Assembly (NCBI GenBank): GCA_937901905.1
Contig: CALDIF010000024.1
Location: 10,521-74,520 of the forward strand
Direction: 5' to 3'
Source of the DNA: an uncultured Porphyromonadaceae bacterium
GTDB taxonomy: Bacteria; Bacteroidota; Bacteroidia; Bacteroidales; Muribaculaceae
DNA: 64,000 nucleotides
A program made the translations under genes and the position numbers. The first letter of the stretch is position 1; the number at the start of each line of letters is the position of its first letter. The notes under the pieces were generated by a model. That model had not been told where the DNA came from and ran no database searches. It was given only the letters and a program-made list of their open reading frames with translations. This document shows, piece after piece, positions 36,154-43,424 of this stretch.

Positions 36154-37440
36154 ATGGAATTAAAGAGAGTAGTAGTAACAGGTCTTGGTGCCGTCACGCC
36201 CCTCGGGCTTGATGTTGCGACCACATGGCGCAACGCGCTCGACGGCGTGAGTGGCGCAGGACCTATTACTCATTTTGACAGTACACTCTTCAAGACCCAT
36301 TTTGCCTGCGAGGTCAAGGGCTTCGATCCCGCCAACTTCTTGTTGGTTGAGGGCGATCGTCGCGAACTCAAGGACGACAAGCGCATGGACTTGTACACCC
36401 GGTACGCCATCGCTTGTAGCAAGCAGGCAATTGACGATAGCGGTCTGCTGGCTTACGACGGCACCGACCGCGATGAAGTGGGCGTAATCTTCGGCAGTGG
36501 CATAGGCGGTTTGCACACCTTTGAGGAACAAGCCGGCAACTACGCTATGCACGAGGCCGACGGTCCCAAATACAGCCCGTTCTTCATTCCGACGATGATT
36601 GCCGACATCGCAGCCGGATACATCAGCATCAAGTACGGCTTGCGCGGTCCCAACTACGGCGTTGTGAGTGCGTGTGCAACATCGACAACGGCAATAATAG
36701 CCGCGTTCAACAATGTGCGTATGGGCAAGGCAGTTGCCATCGTCACCGGTGGTGCCGAGGCTCCTATCTACCCCGCCGGTGTGGGCGGTTTCAACTCGAT
36801 GCACGCCCTCAGCACCCGTAACGACAGTCCCGAGACAGCATCGCGCCCCTTCAGCGCATCGCGCGACGGCTTCGTCATGGGCGAGGGTGGCGTTTGCCTC
36901 ATCTTAGAGGAACTCGAGCATGCTCTGGCACGCGGTGCCAAGATATATGCCGAGGTCATCGGTGCCGGCGAGAGTGCCGACGCGTTTCACCTCACTGCCA
37001 CCCACCCCGAGGGCTTGGGTGCCCGTCTGGTAATGCAACGCGCCATTGCCGATGCCGGCATCAAGCCCGAGGACATCGACTATGTCAACGCCCACGGCAC
37101 CTCCACCCCGGTGGGAGACCCCAGCGAGGTTCAGGCTGTCAAGGACGTGTTCGGCGACCATGCCTACGAACTCAACATCAGCAGCACCAAGTCAATGACA
37201 GGACACATGTTGGGTGCCACCGGTGCCATGGAAACGTTGTTCTGTGTCAAGGCTGTGCAGGAAGATGTGGTTCCGCCCACTATCAACCATGCCGATGATG
37301 ATGTCGACGAAAACATCGACAACAAACTCAACTTCACGTTCAACAAGGCTCAACATCGCGTCGTGCGTGTCGCTTTGTCCAATACCTTCGGGTTCGGCGG
37401 ACACAACGCCAGTATCATCGTCAAGAAGTATACTCGTTGA
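36154..37440 (+). CDS. fabF: 3-oxoacyl-[acyl-carrier-protein] synthase II
   Basis: Condensing enzyme of fatty-acid elongation. 428 residues. Catalytic triad: Cys174 in VSACATSTT, His314 in NAHGTSTPVGD, His351 in TGHMLGATGA. The glycine-rich C terminus (NTFGFGGHNAS) is intact. Genomic order acpP-fabF-rnc is the common bacterial one. Confidence 0.97.
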   Translation: MELKRVVVTGLGAVTPLGLDVATTWRNALDGVSGAGPITHFDSTLFKTHFACEVKGFDPANFLLVEGDRRELKDDKRMDLYTRYAIACSKQAIDDSGLLAYDGTDRDEVGVIFGSGIGGLHTFEEQAGNYAMHEADGPKYSPFFIPTMIADIAAGYISIKYGLRGPNYGVVSACATSTTAIIAAFNNVRMGKAVAIVTGGAEAPIYPAGVGGFNSMHALSTRNDSPETASRPFSASRDGFVMGEGGVCLILEELEHALARGAKIYAEVIGAGESADAFHLTATHPEGLGARLVMQRAIADAGIKPEDIDYVNAHGTSTPVGDPSEVQAVKDVFGDHAYELNISSTKSMTGHMLGATGAMETLFCVKAVQEDVVPPTINHADDDVDENIDNKLNFTFNKAQHRVVRVALSNTFGFGGHNASIIVKKYTR

Positions 37441-37601
37441 TGCCGGTTCCGAGCGCACCGACAGTGCCGGGTCGAGGCGTGCCGCGACCTCAAGAGGGAC
37501 ACGTCAGCGAACAGGTGAACACAATGCCGTGGCAGCGTGGGTGAGGTTGGCGGGTTGCCCTATCAAACGCTTGACCTGTCACAAACAAGCAATACAACAA
37601 G

Positions 37602-38390
37602 ATGATGACGTGGCTCAGTGATATAATAGCAAGCGTAAAACTCCTCTTCGTCAAGGATCGGGAGTTTTACGCTTTCTTACATAGTGTCACCGGCAGGTGG
37701 CCACGACGCATCGAGTTGTACAAACTGGCTCTGGTACATCGTTCCAAGCCCGTGCGCGACAGCGACGGCAAGTGGGTGAATAACGAGCGGCTCGAATTCC
37801 TCGGTGATGCAGTGCTTGACCTCGTCGTAGCCGACTTCCTGTACAAGACCTATCCTGACCGCACCGAGGGTTTCCTGACCAACACGCGTGCCAAAATAGT
37901 GCAGCGTGAAAGTCTCAACCGCGTTGGGGCAACCTTGCACATCGACAGTCGGGTGCGTGCCGGAGCCCATTCAACCAGCCACAACAGTTACATCTGCGGC
38001 AACGCAATGGAGGCTATTGTGGGTGCGCTGTATCTTGACCTCGGCTACCGTGCCGCCGAGCACTTTATAGTTCACGGCATCATAGGGCAACACTTCAACC
38101 TTGACGAACTCATTGCCACCGAGCAAAACCACAAATCGCGACTGATTGAGTGGACTCAAAAATTCCGGGTTCACATCGACTACGCTCTTCTCGACACAAT
38201 CTACGACGAGGAAAACAACATCGTGTTCAAGACCGGTGTCACACTTGCCGGTCACTTCGCTGCCGACGGCATAGGCTACAGTAAAAAAGAATCTCACCAA
38301 GATGCCTCACGCAAGGCGCTTGATCGTCTCAACACCGACACCGAGTTTCGCGACCTCGTGATGTCGGCAGCCGATGAAATACCCTCTTGA
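37602..38390 (+). CDS. rnc: Ribonuclease III
   Basis: Double-strand RNA endonuclease for rRNA and mRNA processing. 262 residues. The catalytic signature NERLEFLGDAVLDL is at 61-74, the second acidic cluster near MEAIVGALYLD, and the C-terminal dsRNA-binding domain (about 175-255) ends ..SKKESHQDASRKAL. Two adjacent ATGs (37602, 37605) make the start uncertain by one residue. The 161-bp gap after fabF shows no gene. Confidence 0.96.
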   Translation: MMTWLSDIIASVKLLFVKDREFYAFLHSVTGRWPRRIELYKLALVHRSKPVRDSDGKWVNNERLEFLGDAVLDLVVADFLYKTYPDRTEGFLTNTRAKIVQRESLNRVGATLHIDSRVRAGAHSTSHNSYICGNAMEAIVGALYLDLGYRAAEHFIVHGIIGQHFNLDELIATEQNHKSRLIEWTQKFRVHIDYALLDTIYDEENNIVFKTGVTLAGHFAADGIGYSKKESHQDASRKALDRLNTDTEFRDLVMSAADEIPS

Positions 38391-38463
38391 TGAATTCGTC
38401 TCGCGCTATTAATCCACATATTCACTACGTTGTGTAAACTTACATTAAACAATAAACTAAATC

Positions 38464-40500
38464 ATGGCAACCAAGAAAAAACCTTTGGCGATAATCGCCG
38501 ACGATCCGTGGCTGGAGCCATACGCCGAAGCCATCACCGGACGGCATCAAGATGCCGTTAACAAGATAGCCGAATTGACCGGGAAGCGACGCGGAGGCAA
38601 ACTCACCGACTTCGCCAACGCACATCACTACTACGGGCTACATCACAAGAGCGAGGGCGGTTGGGTACTGCGCGAATGGGCTCCTAACGCTACCGAGATT
38701 TACGTCATCGGCGACTTTAACGATTGGCGCGAGTGTGCGCCATACCGCATGAAACGATTGCCCGGAAACGACGGCAACTGGGAAATCAACTTGCCACAGC
38801 GTGGCATGAAGCACGGGCAACTGTACAAGTTACTCATCAAGTGGGATGGCGGTCAAGGCGAACGCATTCCCGCCTACGCGACACGAGTTGTCCAAGACGA
38901 GAACACCAAAGTCTTCTCGGCACAAGTGTGGGCACCAAAAAAAGAGTACACATTCAAGGTCAATGACTTCGTACCACACACTGCCCCACTGCTCATCTAC
39001 GAGTGCCACATCGGAATGGCACAGAACAAGGAGGGCGTGGGAACTTACGACGAGTTCCGCCGACTGGTGTTGCCGCGAGTGATAGCCGGCGGATACACAG
39101 CCATTCAAATCATGGCAATTCAAGAGCATCCTTATTACGGCTCGTTCGGCTATCACGTGTCGAGTTTTTACGCAGCGAGCAGCCGTTTCGGCACACCCGA
39201 GGAACTCAAGCAACTCATTGACGAGGCTCATGCCAACGGCATAGCAGTCATCATGGACATCGTGCACAGCCATGCCGTCAAGAACGAGGTCGAGGGTTTG
39301 GGACGCTTCGACGGGACAGGAAACCTCTATTTTTATGGTGACAGCAAGCGCGAACACCCCGCGTGGGACTCGCTTTGCTTCGACTACGGCAAGAATAATG
39401 TCATCAATTTCCTCTTGTCCAACTGTAAGTACTGGCTTGAAGAATATCGTTTTGACGGATTCCGTTTCGACGGCGTTACATCAATGCTCTACTATAACCA
39501 CGGGCTCGGGCAAGCCTTCGGCGGATACGGTGACTACTACAATGGCGGTGAGGACACCAATGCCATTACCTATCTCACACTCGCCAACGTACTCATTCAC
39601 GAGGTCAACCCACACGCCATCACCATCGCCGAGGAGATGAGTGGTATGCCCGGTCTCGCCCGTCCGTTCAAGGATGGCGGCATAGGCTTCGACTATCGCA
39701 TGGCTATGGGCATTCCCGACTACTGGATCAAGACGATCAAAGAGAAAAAAGACGAGGATTGGAAACCGACTTCCATCATCTGGGAACTCACCAATCGTCG
39801 TGCCGACGAGAAGACTATCAGTTATGCCGAGAGTCACGACCAAGCACTCGTGGGCGACAAGACTATCATCTTCCGCCTCATCGACAAGGAGATGTACTGG
39901 CACATGATGGACGGCGACAACGACGGCACTGTAGCACGAGGCATCGCGTTGCACAAGATGATACGCCTTGTCACGGCGGCTACCATCAACGGCGGCTATC
40001 TCAACTTCATGGGCAACGAGTGGGGACACCCCGAGTGGATTGACTTCCCGCGTGAGGGCAACGGTTGGAGTTACAAATATGCCCGTCGCCAATGGGATCT
40101 CGTCGACCGCGAGGATCTCAAGTACAAGTACCTCGGGCGTTGGGACGCTGATGTAATGCACCTCATCGGCAGCGTCCACGGCTTCCAAGCACTGCCGGTA
40201 CAGAAGTTGTGGGACAAGGACGACGACCAGGTGCTCGCCTTCAAGCGTGGCAAGTTGGTATTCGTGTTCAACTTCAATCCCACCCAATCGTTCAACGGCT
40301 ACGGGCTGTTGGCTCCCGAGGGCACTTATGAGGGTGTTATGGACAGCGATGCCCCGTGCTATGGCGGATATGGCAACATCGACGAGACAGTCAAGCACGT
40401 CACACAGCCCGACCCCGTTTACTCGCCGTCACACCTCGGTTGGCTGCAACTCTATCTGCCGGCACGCTCGGTACAGGTGCTGCGCTTGCTGCCCAAGTAA
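38464..40500 (+). CDS. glgB: 1,4-alpha-glucan branching enzyme (GH13)
   Basis: 678 residues, no signal peptide; cytoplasmic glycogen synthesis. N-terminal CBM48 (about 55-155, EWAPNATEIYVIGDFNDW), then a GH13 barrel with nucleophile D336 (FRFDGVTSM), acid/base E390 (IAEEMSGMP) and D459 (AESHDQALVG), and a C-terminal beta domain. The YGSFGYHVSSFYAASSRFG loop and overall length fit the eukaryote-like GH13_8 subfamily common in Bacteroidales. Followed by a strong terminator. Confidence 0.93.
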   Translation: MATKKKPLAIIADDPWLEPYAEAITGRHQDAVNKIAELTGKRRGGKLTDFANAHHYYGLHHKSEGGWVLREWAPNATEIYVIGDFNDWRECAPYRMKRLPGNDGNWEINLPQRGMKHGQLYKLLIKWDGGQGERIPAYATRVVQDENTKVFSAQVWAPKKEYTFKVNDFVPHTAPLLIYECHIGMAQNKEGVGTYDEFRRLVLPRVIAGGYTAIQIMAIQEHPYYGSFGYHVSSFYAASSRFGTPEELKQLIDEAHANGIAVIMDIVHSHAVKNEVEGLGRFDGTGNLYFYGDSKREHPAWDSLCFDYGKNNVINFLLSNCKYWLEEYRFDGFRFDGVTSMLYYNHGLGQAFGGYGDYYNGGEDTNAITYLTLANVLIHEVNPHAITIAEEMSGMPGLARPFKDGGIGFDYRMAMGIPDYWIKTIKEKKDEDWKPTSIIWELTNRRADEKTISYAESHDQALVGDKTIIFRLIDKEMYWHMMDGDNDGTVARGIALHKMIRLVTAATINGGYLNFMGNEWGHPEWIDFPREGNGWSYKYARRQWDLVDREDLKYKYLGRWDADVMHLIGSVHGFQALPVQKLWDKDDDQVLAFKRGKLVFVFNFNPTQSFNGYGLLAPEGTYEGVMDSDAPCYGGYGNIDETVKHVTQPDPVYSPSHLGWLQLYLPARSVQVLRLLPK

Positions 40501-40522
40501 AACGATTATTGCTGACACATAT

Positions 40523-40564
40523 CAAAGTCTCGCGTTGTCATTGATAGGACAACGCGAGACTTTG
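40523..40564 (+). terminator. Terminator after the branching-enzyme gene
   Basis: Perfect 17-bp inverted repeat: CAAAGTCTCGCGTTGTC (40523-40539) and its complement (40548-40564), 8-nt loop. It separates the convergent peptide operon. The rest of 40501-40753 shows no gene. Confidence 0.75.
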
Positions 40565-40753
40565 ATTATTCCTCTTCTATTGTCGCGCCCTCTCAATACA
40601 GTAAGCATCTGTACCCGGTGATAAAACTAAAGGATTAGATGTTACACACTACTAGTCGGCTTGGAAAACAAATTTATAGAACCCACCTTAATGATATTCA
40701 CACAAACCTTTCCAATCATGGGGATAAGTTTGCGGAAGATTGTCATTATCTTG

Positions 40754-41491
40754 TTAGTCTTCATTTGGCTTTGCACACACTACTCCGCGTTGTTCAAGTT
40801 TGGACAACACGTCACCTGCGAAATTCCTCGCATCTATTTCAACGGGTTGGTAGTAATACAAACGAAAATCGACATCATATCGTTTTCCATCGCTGAAAGG
40901 AATCATAATCTTATGACCTGTGCTGTGGTAGTATTGGAATTGAGGATTATAAAAATTCTGTCTCCACGATGCTACTTCACTACCAGATTCATGAATAAGT
41001 TTTACGTCAACGTTGTAATGCTGATAGGCATGTCTTCCTTCGTGTACAATAGTGTCAAGTACTTCTCTATGCATACGAGGGTCGTTAGACATCACATACA
41101 AACTATTGAGCGCAATCTTATTTTGCGCCGCACATTGGTAACCGAGGTGTCGAGGTTCCATCTTTTCCAGTTCGACTTTGAGTGGTGGGCGATGCTCAAT
41201 GGCTGCGATTTGTTGCTCAACTTTGTTTAACAACTCTGCACGCTCCTCCAAAGTCAGCTTACTCCAGTTCTCAAGCTTGAAATCTTCAAGTGACGCTAAG
41301 TAGTCTGCAATACCTTCAGTCATTTCTACATCGGTAACAATCTCGTTAGCTTCATTGATTGGTTCAAGAGTTTCGACATTCTCGGTCAATTCATGAGAAT
41401 CGTTCTCATGAGTTTCCAGTGGAATAGGAATGTCCTCAACTATTTCTGGTTGAGAAACTTCCTTTATGCCCTCTAATTTCTCGAGTTCCAT
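40754..41491 (-). CDS. HExxH metallopeptidase-like protein with acidic leader-like N terminus
   Basis: 245 residues, no signal peptide. Zinc-peptidase motif HEGRH at 150-154 in a helix TIVHEGRHAYQHYN; downstream Glu residues in the HESGSEVASW segment are candidates for the third ligand. Residues 1-70 are highly acidic and low in complexity, like the leader of the peptide encoded just upstream. The start overlaps the peptide's stop by one base (TAATG), implying translational coupling. It is the last gene of the operon. A role in leader removal or in peptide activity is my inference; the specific family is not one I can name. Confidence 0.65.
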   Translation of the reverse strand: MELEKLEGIKEVSQPEIVEDIPIPLETHENDSHELTENVETLEPINEANEIVTDVEMTEGIADYLASLEDFKLENWSKLTLEERAELLNKVEQQIAAIEHRPPLKVELEKMEPRHLGYQCAAQNKIALNSLYVMSNDPRMHREVLDTIVHEGRHAYQHYNVDVKLIHESGSEVASWRQNFYNPQFQYYHSTGHKIMIPFSDGKRYDVDFRLYYYQPVEIDARNFAGDVLSKLEQRGVVCAKPNED

Positions 41492-41733
41492 TATTTGTGG
41501 TAATTATTGCCGCAGTTGCCTGAACAAGTGCAGTTACCATAACTATAATTGTTTCCACAACCACCGGAACAAGTACAACTACTCATCTCAAAACTCGGTT
41601 GTTCGTCCATTTCTGACGCTTCAACCGCTTCTTGCTCGTTCAGTTCAAGAGGAGTAACATCATCGTTAATTTCGAGAGCATTGGCCTCAATCTGTTCCAA
41701 CTTTTCGTTGGTTTCTAAATTTTCGTTTGCCAT
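41491..41733 (-). CDS. Candidate RiPP precursor peptide with tandem Cys repeats
   Basis: 80 residues. Residues 1-50 form an acidic leader with no cysteine. The C-terminal 30 residues contain six cysteines (53, 55, 59, 68, 70, 74) in two near-identical units CTCSGGCGNNY (53-63) and CTCSGNCGNNY (68-78). The gene lies 7 nt downstream of a radical SAM/SPASM enzyme gene and overlaps the peptidase gene by one base. Size, split composition and context fit a ribosomally made, radical-SAM-modified peptide. The modification (thioether or another crosslink) and the function are unknown. Confidence 0.72.
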   Translation of the reverse strand: MANENLETNEKLEQIEANALEINDDVTPLELNEQEAVEASEMDEQPSFEMSSCTCSGGCGNNYSYGNCTCSGNCGNNYHK

Positions 41734-41740
41734 AATCTTT

Positions 41741-42823
41741 TTATGCTATAGCGTTAATACTATTTTGAATTTGTTTTAATAATTGCCAATCCTGAGCGTT
41801 TGACGCTCTTTGCATCGCAAAACGACAGTTGGCTACATAGAGGATTTTAAAAGCATTGCAGTGAAATGTAGATGGTTTTGCCACATCTCCGTTGCAGATA
41901 TAGTTCATCCCACTGCAACGATTACATATTTCACAAAGTGCGCAAGAGCGACATTCTTGTGAAATGAATTGGTTATGATTTGAAAAATCATATAGAATGT
42001 TGCTTGCTGCCGCTTTTTCCATAGGCAAAGCAATAGGAGAAAACAAATGGCAAGCATAGGATTTGCCATTCCAATCAATGCAAACCATATCTTCGCCGCA
42101 ACTGCAAGTTTTCAATGCCTTAGCATGACCATCACTCAAACGAGTTACGTCCAATCTAAGCATTGAAAATGGTATAAGCTCCGAATTCGATATGTAGAGG
42201 TCTGACAACTTCTTTAATTCTGATTTGAACGTAATTAAGTCATTCTTAGTCCACTCAATATTATCACCCATTGCCAAGTCCGCAGATATGTATTTGAACC
42301 CTTTGCCATGTAAAAAGTTTACGCCCTTGAACAACATGCTAACCGTAGCTGGAGAAACGGTCATCTTGACGCTTTGTTCTGGCCAAGTAGATGAAAAGAA
42401 ATCCAAATCAACATCTTTGAATGAGCCTGAGCGATTCACATTCTGCATATCAATATCGCCATCGAAGCTTAAGCCCAAGTTGAATCTTTGGCGATTCTCA
42501 TAGAACCACTTCTTCATCTCATCGGTTAAAAGGGTTCCATTGGTTGGCGCGAATAAGACCATTAAATGTTTGTCTAAAGGCTTTACCCAAAGCCATTCCG
42601 ATACTTCTCGTATCAGAGGGAATTGGAGCAATGGCTCTCCTCCCATAAATTGAATTTCAACTGAATCATAGGCATCACCAAGTGACGCAAGTTGTTGCTC
42701 AATTATCGTCTTTGCCTTATCTGATGTCAGTGTGAATTTGTCAATTTTGGGTTCATAACAATAAGAACAACGCAAGTTGCACTTATATGTTATTAGAAGC
42801 ATTATGGTCTTATGCCTACCCAT
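41741..42823 (-). CDS. Radical SAM/SPASM peptide-modifying enzyme
   Basis: 360 residues. The N-terminal radical SAM cluster motif is CNLRCSYC (Cys15, 19, 22), followed by the SAM-binding QFMGGEPLL. The C-terminal third holds a cysteine-rich SPASM region (CSCGEDMVC ... CRSCALCEICNRCSG ... C) for auxiliary Fe-S clusters. This architecture belongs to anaerobic sulfatase-maturase-like and RiPP-modifying enzymes. No sulfatase is nearby and a Cys-repeat peptide is immediately downstream, so peptide maturation is the likely role. 8 nt after the MORN gene. Confidence 0.9.
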   Translation of the reverse strand: MGRHKTIMLLITYKCNLRCSYCYEPKIDKFTLTSDKAKTIIEQQLASLGDAYDSVEIQFMGGEPLLQFPLIREVSEWLWVKPLDKHLMVLFAPTNGTLLTDEMKKWFYENRQRFNLGLSFDGDIDMQNVNRSGSFKDVDLDFFSSTWPEQSVKMTVSPATVSMLFKGVNFLHGKGFKYISADLAMGDNIEWTKNDLITFKSELKKLSDLYISNSELIPFSMLRLDVTRLSDGHAKALKTCSCGEDMVCIDWNGKSYACHLFSPIALPMEKAAASNILYDFSNHNQFISQECRSCALCEICNRCSGMNYICNGDVAKPSTFHCNAFKILYVANCRFAMQRASNAQDWQLLKQIQNSINAIA

Positions 42824-42831
42824 GACAATGA

Positions 42832-43407
42832 TTATAGTTGTTTGCCGTCTTTATATTCAGCGAACTTACCGTCAGTAGTGAAGAAGAAGCCGGTTTGTAA
42901 CTTACCGTTTTCAAAAATGCCCTCGTACCAAGAGCCATTGGGCAAATAAAGTTTCCCGAGTCCGTTAAACTTATCGTCTTTGATTTCACCATCATAGATA
43001 ACGCCACTGGTGCTACGATATACACCTCTCAACATTTTATCGAATCGCCAAAGACCATGAAAAATGTCTCCATTTGCAAACCAACAAGTTCCATCGCCGG
43101 TTCTGCGGTCATTCTGCCATGCACCAATATAAACGTCTCCATTTGCAAAGGTCATTTTGCCGTGACCCTCGCGATTACCAAGATTGAACTCGCCCTCATA
43201 GGTTGAGCCATATCTATCTCTTTTTGTGTCCCAAAACTTATACGTTCCGACACCATGCATTTTACCTTGATGCCAGTCACCGTCGTAGATGTCGTAGTTT
43301 GAGAAGTTCATCACACCATACCCTTGACGTATGCCGTCTACGATTTCTCCGCGGTATTCACCATTGCCATATTGACAAGAACCGAATCCTGTAAATTTTT
43401 CTGCCAT
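42832..43407 (-). CDS. MORN-repeat protein
   Basis: 191 residues composed almost entirely of about seven MORN repeats (for example YRGEIVDGIRQGYGVM, YDGDWHQGKMHGVGTY, YEGEFNLGNREGHGKM, YIGAWQNDRRTGDGTC). No signal peptide. MORN proteins bind lipids or act as scaffolds; in this operon it may position the membrane-linked ATPases or the maturation enzymes (inference). Located 17 nt after the HerA-like gene and 8 nt before the radical SAM gene. Confidence 0.85.
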   Translation of the reverse strand: MAEKFTGFGSCQYGNGEYRGEIVDGIRQGYGVMNFSNYDIYDGDWHQGKMHGVGTYKFWDTKRDRYGSTYEGEFNLGNREGHGKMTFANGDVYIGAWQNDRRTGDGTCWFANGDIFHGLWRFDKMLRGVYRSTSGVIYDGEIKDDKFNGLGKLYLPNGSWYEGIFENGKLQTGFFFTTDGKFAEYKDGKQL

Positions 43408-43424
43408 AGTTTATGTATTATGAG

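Noticed and set aside
40661..41230. 189-codon plus-strand ORF with hydrophobic stretch
   Set aside because: Lies opposite the HExxH peptidase gene, which has a clear motif and operon context.
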